A stretch of 64,000 bases of DNA from Gammaproteobacteria bacterium (GCA_026195895.1 JAPHRO010000023.1:1-64000); one strand, 5' to 3'; positions 1 through 9,450 are shown, counted from the stretch's first letter. Translations and numbers: made by a program. Notes: a model not told the origin generated them from the sequence alone.

Positions 1-328
1 CATGTCCTGCTGAATTATCTAATAGATAACGTGTCATCGTTCTTGATTCAACAGCAGATAGCTTTAAAGTGGCCCCAAAATGATTATCCGTATTTGACAT
101 GATCTTTTCCCATGACACAGCAGGAAGTAGACCCGGTTGGTATGGAAAATGACAGCTACCACATGTCTCATTATATGGCTGAAACTTTACCGCAGATACG
201 CCTGGATTTTTACTTTGGCGCCAATCCTTGAATATTTTTCCTCCATCCCCATCCGCATAAGACAGAGAAGAGTAAATACTTATGGACAAAAGTATCAATG
301 ATTTAGGTATAATCGACAGGCTTTTCAT
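1..328 (-). CDS. Diheme-type cytochrome c, partial (runs off window start)
   Basis: Reverse-strand translation MKSLSIIPKSLILLSISIYSSLSYADGDGGKIFKDWRQSKNPGVSAVKFQPYNETCGSCHFPYQPGLLP...: signal peptide plus CGSCH heme motif; not in the ORF track because it is open at the edge. Confidence 0.75.
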   Translation of the reverse strand, partial: MKSLSIIPKSLILLSISIYSSLSYADGDGGKIFKDWRQSKNPGVSAVKFQPYNETCGSCHFPYQPGLLPAVSWEKIMSNTDNHFGATLKLSAVESRTMTRYLLDNSAGH

Positions 329-538
329 AGATATCACCAGAAAAATTTTCTGCAGTATATAAATTGAAGCTGAAATGAAACTGAAAATAAATCAATGAAT
401 GCAGAATTGAATAATTCGGTTGAGAATAGCAACATTAGCGGCTATGCTGAAAGTCCTGTTGGCTAGTTGAGCTGGCACCCTGAAGCGAAATTTGATCATT
501 ATCAGTTATTTCATATTAAACAATAATCGGGACAACCT

Positions 539-1003
539 ATGATCAGATCACAATTTTTTCTATTACTAAGTGCGCTATTCATTTCTGCAAACAGTTTTGC
601 CCTTAGTGCTGATGCAATTGAAGGCAAGCAATTCTATCCATCCTGCCACGTATGCCACGATCAGAGCCTTGATCCTCCATTAGGCCCTCCCATGTGGGGT
701 GTCCAACGTCGTTACAAAAACAACACGATCGACGATGAAGACTTTGTACAAAGCATGGTTGATTTTGTGAAAGCCCCTACACCCGAAAAAGCCATTCACA
801 ATGAAGCCGTTAAACAGCTTGGTTTAATGCCCCCATTGCCACTGCCAGACGATATTTTAAAGAAAATAGCTACCTACATTCTGGAAGAGCACTATTCGCC
901 ACCCTGTGCTCATTGGGAAATCGCAGTGAAGCGCGCTAGTAATAGAGGTGATCTGGAGCATGCAAAAAAAGATCAGCTTATGCTTGAGCGATTTTGTAAA
1001 TAA
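539..1003 (+). CDS. c-type cytochrome, secreted, single CxxCH
   Basis: Signal peptide, then GKQFYPSCHVCHDQSLDPPLGPPMWG (CHVCH). Confidence 0.8.
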   Translation: MIRSQFFLLLSALFISANSFALSADAIEGKQFYPSCHVCHDQSLDPPLGPPMWGVQRRYKNNTIDDEDFVQSMVDFVKAPTPEKAIHNEAVKQLGLMPPLPLPDDILKKIATYILEEHYSPPCAHWEIAVKRASNRGDLEHAKKDQLMLERFCK

Positions 1004-1092
1004 AAAACATTTATCATTTTGGCCTGGTTTCCATAAAAATATCAGGACTGTCGGCAAAAGATAATAACTTTGTAATATTAATCAGCGTTGCC

Positions 1093-1353
1093 TTAACTAT
1101 CAATAACTAGCCATTCAGCCACCGTTTTACGATCAGGCACACCGCCTGAATGAACAACTTTTCCATCAATCACAACGCCGGGTGTAGACATGACGCCAAA
1201 ACCCATGATGTCGGCAATATCTTCAACCTTTTCAAGTTCAATCTCGATACCTTTTTCTTTAGCGATATCCTCAATAATTTTTTGTGTTGTTTTACAATTT
1301 GCGCAACCGCTTCCAAGAACTTTAATATTTTTCATCTTCATCGAACTCCTCAC
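1093..1353 (-). CDS. Small redox-active disulfide / thioredoxin-like protein
   Basis: MKNIKVLGSGCANCKTTQKIIEDIAKEKGIEIELEKVEDIADIMGFGVMSTPGVVIDGKVVHSGGVP; CANC motif and cis-Pro TPGVVIDG; likely start at an internal Met (MKNIKV or MKMKNIKV). Confidence 0.85.
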   Translation of the reverse strand: MRSSMKMKNIKVLGSGCANCKTTQKIIEDIAKEKGIEIELEKVEDIADIMGFGVMSTPGVVIDGKVVHSGGVPDRKTVAEWLVIDS

Positions 1354-1361
1354 ATATTTAA

Positions 1362-2321
1362 CTATAAACTTATGAAGTTAAAACCCCAGCCCACCAACAT
1401 GAAGGATACGGCTAGTACAGCGGCATAAAGTGCCAGTGCTGGCCAGCGAATTACCTTCCGCAAAATAATCATTTCCGGTAATGACAGGGTTGCAATACTC
1501 ATCATAAACGCCAGCGTCGTGCCTATCGCCACCCCCTTGCCTAGCATCGCCTCGGCTACCGGTATCACACCAGTCGCATTGGAGTATAAAGGCACTCCTA
1601 ATAAAACCGCACCGGGTACTGCCAACCAGTTATCTTGCCCGCCCAGGTGCTCTGTTACCCATTCCTCCGGTACATATCCATGAAATAAAGCCCCAACAGC
1701 AATGCCGGCAATCACCCACTTCCAGAGCCGGCCTACAATTTCTTTTACTTCTCCCCAGGCATAACGATGTCGGCCTGAAAAACTTTTATCGGGTTCAGGT
1801 AATGAAACTTCACCCATTTTTATTTTCCAGACATAATCTTCGACCCAGCGCTCCGGTTTAAAGTGCTCAATAATGGCTCCACCAACATAAGCGACAGTTA
1901 AACCAGCGGCGACGTACATCAAGGTAAGTTTCCAGCCGAGAATCCCTATTAAAATAACAACGGCCACTTCATTTATCATTGGGCTGGCAATTAAAAATGA
2001 AAATGTTACCCCCAGTGGAATACCGGCCTCAACAAAACCTATAAACAAAGGTACAGATGAACATGAGCAAAAAGGCGTAACAGCACCCAGGCTTACTGCG
2101 CTACTACGCGCTAGCCATTTTGGTTTTCCACGAACATAGTTTCTAACTTTTTCAGGTGAAAGCATCGCGCGCAACAAACCCATTACATAAATAATAACCA
2201 CCAGCATCACAAATATTTTTGCTGTATCCATGACAAAAAAATGTAGCGCAGCACCAGCATGCGTGGACGAGCTGAGTCCAAACCACTCATAGATAATTAA
2301 ATTAGCAAGTGCATCAAACAT
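1362..2321 (-). CDS. Permease (UPF0718/ArsP-like family)
   Basis: Multi-TM protein with TPFCSCSSVPLFIGFVEAGIPLG signature; adjacent to arsenic genes. Confidence 0.85.
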   Translation of the reverse strand: MFDALANLIIYEWFGLSSSTHAGAALHFFVMDTAKIFVMLVVIIYVMGLLRAMLSPEKVRNYVRGKPKWLARSSAVSLGAVTPFCSCSSVPLFIGFVEAGIPLGVTFSFLIASPMINEVAVVILIGILGWKLTLMYVAAGLTVAYVGGAIIEHFKPERWVEDYVWKIKMGEVSLPEPDKSFSGRHRYAWGEVKEIVGRLWKWVIAGIAVGALFHGYVPEEWVTEHLGGQDNWLAVPGAVLLGVPLYSNATGVIPVAEAMLGKGVAIGTTLAFMMSIATLSLPEMIILRKVIRWPALALYAAVLAVSFMLVGWGFNFISL

Positions 2322-2406
2322 TTATATGTTACTCATGCGATATTATTTTAGTTTCTGGAATCATTAAAATTTCCTGTTATCAGCATTAATCATCACTTGC
2401 ACAATG

Positions 2407-3342
2407 TTAAAGCTGCTCAAATTCAAGATAAGTACGATTCATATTAGTACGGTGCAAGCTGCCGTAATTTTCTAAATGCTTAAAAGCAGGCAAGTCATCA
2501 TATCGTTTCATAACATCTTGCATAGATTCCATTTCCTGAGCTGCTGCACCGATTTTATCAACCAGGAAGTCATAATAATCGCCACAGTCTCGCCTTGCTT
2601 TGGCGATATCACTTACGCTACCGTGTCCAGGTACAATAAAATCAGGATTGAGTTTTACCAGTTCATGAAAAGCTTTCTGACCATTCACCACGCTGGACCA
2701 GGGCAAAACGGAAAAAATGCGATCTACATAAACAAGATCGCCAGTGAATACAACAGATTGCTTAGGTAACCACACCCAAACATCACCCGGATAATGCGCA
2801 TCGGTATAATGCAACTCTAATTCCTCTCCACCAAGGCTAATACGGGCAGATTGATCGCTCAATAGCCTGTTGGCCGGTTTAGCATGCGTGCCTTTGAATC
2901 GGTTATTTAAAAAACCTTCCATACGCTGCATTTGCTCTTCCGCATGCTGCAGTTGTGTCGCCGCAGTTTTCTGCATGGCAATTATCTCTGCACCCCTGGA
3001 AGAAAAGTAATCATTACCTAACCAGCGGTGGTCCTGACTGCCTGTGTTAATAACCCACTTCACAGGCATGTCAGTTACTTCGGCTATCGCATTTTCAATA
3101 CTTTGGGCACCAAGGTAACTGGCGCCGGAATCAATTAGAATTACGCCTTCTTTAGTAATCACAAATCCTAAATTATTATTCAGCCCCTGGTTTTCTTCAC
3201 TACGTTGCCCCAGTGGCCCAATAAATGCGTAAACATTTTCGGTGACTTTTTCTGCTTTGGGCGTATAAGCATTTACAATATTTGTAAATAACAATCCAGA
3301 TAGAGATACACCGTATATAAAATAATTAATCAGATTTCGCAT
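2407..3342 (-). CDS. Secreted MBL-fold metallo-hydrolase
   Basis: Signal peptide; GVILIDSGAS, TGSQDHRWLGNDYF, HYPGDVWVWLP..VVFTGDL, PGHGSVSD: metallo-beta-lactamase fold, but THxHxD replaced by TGSQDHR. Confidence 0.8.
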   Translation of the reverse strand: MRNLINYFIYGVSLSGLLFTNIVNAYTPKAEKVTENVYAFIGPLGQRSEENQGLNNNLGFVITKEGVILIDSGASYLGAQSIENAIAEVTDMPVKWVINTGSQDHRWLGNDYFSSRGAEIIAMQKTAATQLQHAEEQMQRMEGFLNNRFKGTHAKPANRLLSDQSARISLGGEELELHYTDAHYPGDVWVWLPKQSVVFTGDLVYVDRIFSVLPWSSVVNGQKAFHELVKLNPDFIVPGHGSVSDIAKARRDCGDYYDFLVDKIGAAAQEMESMQDVMKRYDDLPAFKHLENYGSLHRTNMNRTYLEFEQL

Positions 3343-3398
3343 AACATATTCTCACCTGTGAGTTAATCAGTCATTTAGATGACGGTTTACTTTGTTTT

Positions 3399-4478
3399 TT
3401 AGTGCAAATGTTTTTCATACCATGGCCTGGTTTTATTCACTATTTTAACCACCGACAACATTACAGGTACTTCAACAAGAACGCCTACAACCGTTGCCAA
3501 TGCCGCTCCTGATTGAAAACCAAACAGGCTAATTGCTGCGGCTACTGCCAGTTCAAAAAAATTGCTGGCGCCAATTAGCGCCGATGGCCCGGCGACACAA
3601 TGGGCAACCTTGAAATGGCGATTCAACAAATAAGCCAGTCCGGAATTAAAATACACCTGTATTAGAATCGGCACAGCTAGCAGGGCAATGATCATTGGCT
3701 GAGCTAAAATCTGTTCACCCTGGAAACCAAAGAGTAAAACAATAGTGAGTAACAAAGCAGACAGAGAAACAGGATTGAGTCGTTTAATAATTCTTTTCAG
3801 TAGAAATTTTGGTTCAGCTTGTGAAAAAATATAGCGCCGCCATAATTGAGATATTGCAACCGGTAAAACAATATAAATAAAAACCGATAAAAACAGGGTG
3901 TTCCAGGGTACTGTAATGGATGATATGCCCAGTAAAAGCCCTACTATCGGGGCAAAGGCAAAAATCATAATCACATCATTTAATGCTACCTGCGTTAAGG
4001 TGAAATGTGGTTCACCTCGGGTAAGATTACTCCACACAAACACCATCGCCGTACAGGGCGCTGCGGCCAGAATAATTAATCCAGCGATATAACTATCAAG
4101 CTGTTCGGCTGGCAACCAGTCTGCAAATAAACCGCGAATAAATAACCAGCCTAGCAATGCCATTGAAAAAGGTTTCACTGCCCAGTTAATAAACAGAGTT
4201 ACACCAATACCTTTCCAGTGCTCTTTCACATGATACAGGGCCCCAAAGTCGATTTTCAGCAGCATTGGAATAATCATTAGCCAGATTAATATCGCCACAG
4301 GCAAATTAACCCGGGCGATTTCTATGGCACCAATAATCTGAAATGTGCCTGGCAAAAGATGCCCCAGGCCAATACCGACAACAATGCATAAAAACACCCA
4401 AAGCGAGAGATAACGCTCAAAAAAACCCATCTCTGTGCCGGTTATTTTTTTTGCTGTCGCCTCGCATTGCGAGCTCAT
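3399..4478 (-). CDS. acr3: Arsenite efflux transporter, ACR3/ArsB (BASS) family
   Basis: MSSQCEATAKKITGTEMGFFERYLSLWVFLCIVVGIGLGHLLPG..., AAPCTAMVFVWSNLTRGEPHFTLTQVALNDVIM; start set at 4478 (ATGA overlap with upstream gene) rather than the ORF-track 4565. Confidence 0.93.
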   Translation of the reverse strand: MSSQCEATAKKITGTEMGFFERYLSLWVFLCIVVGIGLGHLLPGTFQIIGAIEIARVNLPVAILIWLMIIPMLLKIDFGALYHVKEHWKGIGVTLFINWAVKPFSMALLGWLFIRGLFADWLPAEQLDSYIAGLIILAAAPCTAMVFVWSNLTRGEPHFTLTQVALNDVIMIFAFAPIVGLLLGISSITVPWNTLFLSVFIYIVLPVAISQLWRRYIFSQAEPKFLLKRIIKRLNPVSLSALLLTIVLLFGFQGEQILAQPMIIALLAVPILIQVYFNSGLAYLLNRHFKVAHCVAGPSALIGASNFFELAVAAAISLFGFQSGAALATVVGVLVEVPVMLSVVKIVNKTRPWYEKHLH

Positions 4479-5692
4479 GGTCTTACCTCGTTGGTTTTTA
4501 TTTCGGACAAAGGTATAGATAAAATCCCTGCAGCCAGTACAAAGATACTGGAGCAGATTAAACAACCGATTAGTCCCTGTGTTTGATAAACCCAGCCTGA
4601 AAGTACAGTACCGGTAAGACGACCGCCTGCATTAGCCATGTAATAAAACCCAACATTCATTGATACTTTGTCGTGCTCAGACCAGGCAACAATCAAATAG
4701 GAATGCACGGCAGAATTAATGGCAAACACAATACCAAAAGCAATTAATCCAGCAATCAATACCGTTTGTGGCTCATAATCAACATACAATGCAGCGGCAA
4801 TCATGGTGGGCAAAAACGCCAGAATAAAGGCCCATGTTTTTGCAGTTCCACCATCCGGGCCTTTACCGTGATGACTCTGGCGAATAAGTTTCGGCGCGCT
4901 CGCCTGCACCATGCCATAAGCAATAATCCAGATCGCCAGAAAACCGCCTACTTGCATAAAACTCCATTCGAAAACCGAATAAAGATAAACTGGCAGTGCA
5001 ACAACAAACCAGACATCTCTCGAACCAAACAGAAAAAAGCGTGCTGTGGATAACCAGTTAATGGATGGTGTTTTTGAAAATATCTGATTGAATGCTGGTT
5101 TGCTTTTCGACTTGCCCAGCCCCGCCGGTAATAATAATATAGAACCGGTTAATACAACAAACAAGCTGCCGGATAAAATTGCCAGTGCGCCTCTGAATTC
5201 AAACCATTCCAGTAACAGTGCGCCGAGGAAAAACCCAATGCCTTTCAGTGCATTTTTGGACCCGGTTAACACTGCTATCCATTTGAATAATTTTGATTCA
5301 CTATCGTCATGGGGCAGCAGTGTTTTTACACTGGCTTTGGCGGACATCTTATTTAGATCTTTTGCAATACCGGATAACGCCTGTGCCAGCATCACATAAG
5401 CAACACTGAGCCAGGCATCGGGCGCCATTAACATTGCCAGTGCCAGCACCTGCATGCCCATGCCAATATGCATGGTTAAGTTAAGACCAATACGAGAACC
5501 TAGCCAGCCGCCAACCAGGTTGGTGACGATGCCAAAGAATTCATAAAATAGAAATAGCATCGCCACTTCAAAGGGTGAATATCCCAGCATATGGAAATAC
5601 AGCACCACTAGCATACGAATTGCACCATCGGTTAAGGTAAACACCCAGTAACCGCCAGTGACTATCAGATAATTGCGTAATCCATCTGTCAT
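4475..5692 (-). CDS. arsJ: Organoarsenical efflux MFS transporter ArsJ
   Basis: MTDGLRNYLIVTGGYWVFTLTDGAIRMLVVLYFHMLGYSPFEVAMLFLFYEFFGIVTNLVGGWLG...; location next to GAPDH sequence. Confidence 0.92.
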   Translation of the reverse strand: MTDGLRNYLIVTGGYWVFTLTDGAIRMLVVLYFHMLGYSPFEVAMLFLFYEFFGIVTNLVGGWLGSRIGLNLTMHIGMGMQVLALAMLMAPDAWLSVAYVMLAQALSGIAKDLNKMSAKASVKTLLPHDDSESKLFKWIAVLTGSKNALKGIGFFLGALLLEWFEFRGALAILSGSLFVVLTGSILLLPAGLGKSKSKPAFNQIFSKTPSINWLSTARFFLFGSRDVWFVVALPVYLYSVFEWSFMQVGGFLAIWIIAYGMVQASAPKLIRQSHHGKGPDGGTAKTWAFILAFLPTMIAAALYVDYEPQTVLIAGLIAFGIVFAINSAVHSYLIVAWSEHDKVSMNVGFYYMANAGGRLTGTVLSGWVYQTQGLIGCLICSSIFVLAAGILSIPLSEIKTNEVRP

Positions 5693-6212
5693 TCGTGTTG
5701 CATACCAATATGTTCATGCATTAGCTTAACTACCGGGGTCATACAGTTAGTGGTGCAGGATGCGGCCGTCACGATATTATCTTGTTCAGCATCATATTCC
5801 TGGTGGTTGCTGTCATACACAAAGTTAATCGCAGGGTCTGGCACAGGGGCGAATGCCAGCACTTTTTTTACATCCTGATCAAAATAACATTGCCGAGTGG
5901 ATTCAGTTTTAAACGCTCCAGTGCATTCAATCACCAGGTCTATACCCATACCTGTCCAGTTGACATCTGCTGGATTCGCCTCACAGGTATACGACACTCG
6001 TTTACCATCAATCAAAATAGTCTTTTCTTCAGGGCAAATATCTCTATCCCAGCAGCCATGGCCTGAGTAAAATTCCAGTAAATGGGCCATTACGTGGCTA
6101 TCACCGGCGATTTCATTCACATGAACGATGTCAGAGGCCGGGTTGCCTCAGCCTGCACGAAAACCGAGGCGCCCATGCGGCCCAGGCCATTAATGCCCAC
6201 ACCTGCTGGCAT
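5689..6212 (-). pseudogene. ars-linked glyceraldehyde-3-phosphate dehydrogenase: frameshift, nonsense codon and C-terminal truncation
   Basis: ATG at 6212 starts MPAGVGINGLGRMG; reading then shifts by one nt to ..GFRAG*GNPASDIVHVNEIAGD..AHLLEF.., continues through AASCTTNCMTPVVKLMHEHIGMQHE and stops at the ArsJ start. Confidence 0.88.
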
Positions 6213-6259
6213 GCTGTACTCCTGAATTATTTGATAATTGAAATTAAAGACCTGGTGCC

Positions 6260-6613
6260 TCAGGCACAGCACGAGGTTCCCGGTCGATTGGGCATCTCTT
6301 CCAGCACACTCAGGTCATCGCAAAACGGTGCTTTATCACAATTAGCCCGGGCTGCCGTTGCCAGAATACTGAGGGCCCATTGTTCCAGATCTGGATTAAT
6401 GCGGTAGTAAATCCATTGCCCTGCACGGCGGTCACTGACTAGCCCATTATTGCGTAACAGCGCCAGATGACGGGATATCATCGGTTGTGAAAGATCCAGT
6501 GCATGAGTTAATTCGCAGACACATAACTCACCCTGAAGCTGCAATAGCATCAGGCAGCGCAGGCGTATTTCATTGGATAAAGCGGAAAACAGGGTATTAG
6601 TATCAATATTCAT
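6260..6613 (-). CDS. arsR: ArsR/SmtB-family metalloregulator
   Basis: MNIDTNTLFSALSNEIRLRCLMLLQLQGELCVCELTHALDLSQPMISRHLALLRNNGLVSDRRAGQWIYYRI; ELCVCEL As(III)-binding-type motif; ATG at 6613 preferred over the TTG at 6619. Confidence 0.93.
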   Translation of the reverse strand: MNIDTNTLFSALSNEIRLRCLMLLQLQGELCVCELTHALDLSQPMISRHLALLRNNGLVSDRRAGQWIYYRINPDLEQWALSILATAARANCDKAPFCDDLSVLEEMPNRPGTSCCA

Positions 6614-6616
6614 AGG

Positions 6617-6660
6617 CAATATATATGATTATTAATATATATTGTCAATCATATATATTG
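6617..6660. promoter_or_regulatory. Nested inverted repeats upstream of arsR, probable ArsR operator
   Basis: CAATATATAT-gattatta-ATATATATTG (6617-6644) and AATATATATGATT...AATCATATATATT (6618-6630 / 6647-6659), directly 5' of the arsR start. Confidence 0.65.
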
Positions 6661-6704
6661 ATTTCTGCTGAAGTGCCTTATTAAAAATTAGAAATATTAA
6701 ATAA

Positions 6705-6931
6705 ACTTTAGAAACAATGACGCTCAGGAAATACTGATTACGCCCAGCGAATTTGAGCAATATCTGCACAATCACTTTGCACTATCAAAAGCGATACAGG
6801 TGTCTGTGGTAAATTTAGATGAAAACGCAGCCGTGTCTGGGGCACCACTGGAGCCGGATATTAATTATTGTGGAACTGTCCTGGAAGGCAGGGCCTCAAC
6901 ACTGGCTATTCTTGCGGTGGCTTATCGATAG
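6705..6931 (+). pseudogene. Remnant of a YiiD_C-type thioesterase domain
   Basis: Open frame ..NDAQEILITPSEFEQYLHNHFALSKAIQVSVVNLDENAAVSGAPLEPDINYCGTVLEGRASTLAILAVAYR*; resembles the start of a hotdog thioesterase domain, no usable start, truncated by the downstream gene. Confidence 0.5.
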
Positions 6932-7535
6932 TGATAATCGAGCAGCCTCTCTCAGTTTCAATATACTGGTGTTTTATAAATGGAAATTCAGTCTGCCATT
7001 TTTTAATGATTTCTTTTTCATCTTTTCTTGCCGCATCATCCAGGAATATGACCGAGTGATTTGATAGTTTGTCGAATAAAAGGGGCAATGCAGGATAGCG
7101 TGAATGTTTCTGAATAAAACCTGGCGGCCCATCAATGACTAGCATATCAATACTGCTATCCGGTAGTGACTCTAGTGTGTACCACAAATACTCCTGCTGT
7201 CCTATTGCAATGGGAGTTAGAGGTGCGAGCAGGATGCTTGCATGACGGGATAAATTGTAAGGCTGCAGACTGTTGCGCGTGTTATCGGCATATTCTTCGC
7301 CATTTTCCAGACTGTACAGGTGGCCCTGATTATTTATCTGACAGCTTCTTGCCAATACTAAACTGGTTAAACCGCTGCTGCATTCAACAATAGTTTCTGG
7401 TCGTGCTTCAAGGCAATGATCGATAATAATTTCCAGAAAATCAGCGGCGGCAGACCAGTCTTTGGTGTAGGGAATATTACTTTTTAGCCCAAGTTTCTGC
7501 TCGAGAAACTGGTATGAGTCTGGGATTTTATGCAC
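6906..7535 (-). CDS. Class I SAM-dependent methyltransferase-like protein
   Basis: ETIVECSSGLTSLVLARSCQ...LYSLENGEEYADNTR...IDMLVIDGPPG: O-methyltransferase/FkbM-like layout. Confidence 0.6.
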   Translation of the reverse strand: MHKIPDSYQFLEQKLGLKSNIPYTKDWSAAADFLEIIIDHCLEARPETIVECSSGLTSLVLARSCQINNQGHLYSLENGEEYADNTRNSLQPYNLSRHASILLAPLTPIAIGQQEYLWYTLESLPDSSIDMLVIDGPPGFIQKHSRYPALPLLFDKLSNHSVIFLDDAARKDEKEIIKKWQTEFPFIKHQYIETERGCSIITIDKPPQE

Positions 7536-8038
7536 TTTGCTATTAACCTTCTAGAGATGTTTGCGGCATCTGTAGTTTATACAGGGATGCAGTCAGATTA
7601 ACCGATAAATCTATAATAGCTAAATTCCCCTTATATAAATAATATTATCCAGTCAATATTGAGGCTATTGTTAGTAATACTGGTGGTAATGCTGTGGCAG
7701 AGTCAACTGCCAGTTTGCTGTTTCACCTGCAACGATCAATCAGCGGGCGTTGGCTATTATAAGCTGGCGTTTAACCGATGTGAACAATCTACTATTTCGG
7801 TGGCTGGCCTGAAATTGTGGTAAAAAATAAAATCCCGAATCAGTAGTAAGTCCGCTTGCTATCAATAATATAATAGCGCGCTATAGCTCTGGTGCTATAC
7901 TACCTGCAGTTATCTGTTAACTGGATAAACACCTGTATTGGCTATTAGCTTCAGCTTGATATAGTTAAGTTAAATACATTTTCAAAAAAATTAATAATGA
8001 AATAAATTTCAATTCTACAATATGGGTAGTCATGCGAA

Positions 8039-8593
8039 ATGAAAAATTTCCTTGTTTCACAAATGTTAACATTTAGCTTACTGGTTTGGTCATTTGGTAT
8101 ACATGCCGAGCTCATCGACAAGCAAAAATATACGGTAGATACGGCAACTGGACTGGACTGGCTGGATCTAACTGAAACCCAGGGATTATCATACAGTGAA
8201 GTTTCTGCACAGCTGGAACAGGGTGGTCAACTGGCAGGCTGGTCGTATGCGACCCAGCAACAGCTTAATGAATTGTTCAAAAATGCAGGTCTTGTCAAAG
8301 GTTTTAAAACCAAAGAAAATATCGAACCGGTTTCTAAATTGCTAAAATTATGGGGTATTACTCAGCACCGAGTAAACAAGGAAAAGGGGGATAAAAGCAG
8401 CTTTCTTTATGGTTTGCCATTTGTAGTAAAATTGCCGGGAAAAAGCATTTACAGGGTATATATTGGATCGATTGGCAAAGTCGGCAAGATCGAAAAAGAA
8501 GGTGGACTTGTTTTGCTGAACGACGTTAAGGCTACTCTTTCGATACATGAAAAAAATGTTGATACGGGATCCGCATTAGTTCGTAAAAGGTGA
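8039..8593 (+). CDS. Secreted protein of unknown function
   Basis: Signal peptide; YTVDTATGLDWLDLTETQGLSYSEVSAQLEQGGQLAGWSYAT motif, common in secreted PEP-CTERM-type proteins, but no C-terminal sorting motif seen. Confidence 0.65.
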   Translation: MKNFLVSQMLTFSLLVWSFGIHAELIDKQKYTVDTATGLDWLDLTETQGLSYSEVSAQLEQGGQLAGWSYATQQQLNELFKNAGLVKGFKTKENIEPVSKLLKLWGITQHRVNKEKGDKSSFLYGLPFVVKLPGKSIYRVYIGSIGKVGKIEKEGGLVLLNDVKATLSIHEKNVDTGSALVRKR

Positions 8594-8767
8594 GTACAGC
8601 TTATTATGTAAGCTGTAGACTACCCAAATAAAAAATTATTAAGTCAACCGAATAATCTTAACATGCACTGTTATTATACTTGCCGTTGCTACAGGAATGG
8701 GCGAAACTGTTAATAGAAATAAAGTTTATGGATTTGTCCGAAAAAAATAATAACTAGAGATCATTCA

Positions 8768-9271
8768 ATGTTTATACGCCTGCTGCTGTTAGGTATATTT
8801 TTTACTTCCCCAATTTCTGCCAGCGGGGCAGAGCGTTATATTTTAGACTTCAAGCTTAATCAGGGACAGAAAAAAATTGAATGGGGAAAATCCTTTGTCA
8901 CATCGAAAAAATATACCTGGAATAAAGGCCTGAAACGTACTTACCTTAAGGTGCGTTGCGAGCAACAGGCATCAGGCAAAACACAGAAGTCACTTTCACT
9001 GATTGATCAATTTTCTGGCTTACGAATAACCCACCAGCTAGAAGGAAATGAGGTAAAGCTCACGGTTGTTCGTGATGTTGTACAGCCCCGGTTGACTGAA
9101 ATACGTGCGCTTGGCAAGGATGAATGCAGGGAGATATCCCCGGGTGTCACGACGACCAGTCAAAGTTACAGTTTTCCCGCAAGACCTGGAACGAGTGAGC
9201 AGCGTCTTTTTGGTGAAGACATGACTTTTCAGATCACACTGCAGCTAATAGGCGCCTCTGCCAAACCATAA
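8768..9271 (+). CDS. Secreted hypothetical protein
   Basis: Signal peptide MFIRLLLLGIFFTSPISASGA; no recognised domain. Confidence 0.6.
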   Translation: MFIRLLLLGIFFTSPISASGAERYILDFKLNQGQKKIEWGKSFVTSKKYTWNKGLKRTYLKVRCEQQASGKTQKSLSLIDQFSGLRITHQLEGNEVKLTVVRDVVQPRLTEIRALGKDECREISPGVTTTSQSYSFPARPGTSEQRLFGEDMTFQITLQLIGASAKP

Positions 9272-9450
9272 ACGCTGCGCATACTGCTTAACTATTTTAT
9301 TAGCCGGATATATTGACATAACACAAGTACACGACTTACTGATGGAAAGATGACGGCTAAATACTTGTGTTTCCGGTGCTGGAATTAGATTATTAAACAC
9401 AGGCTACAGATTCATTTTTGAAAAGAATATTGGTCTCGAAGGGAGGGGCA

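Noticed and set aside
4479-4565. N-terminal extension of the acr3 ORF in the ORF track
   Set aside because: The MSSQC start at 4478 gives an ATGA overlap with arsJ and matches the family N-terminus; the extension overlaps arsJ in another frame.
5782-6066. Plus-strand 94-aa ORF
   Set aside because: Antisense to the clear GAPDH reading frame; no domain signature.
7873-7884. Palindrome ATAGCGCGCTAT
   Set aside because: Short, isolated, not tied to a promoter or gene start; expected by chance at this scale.
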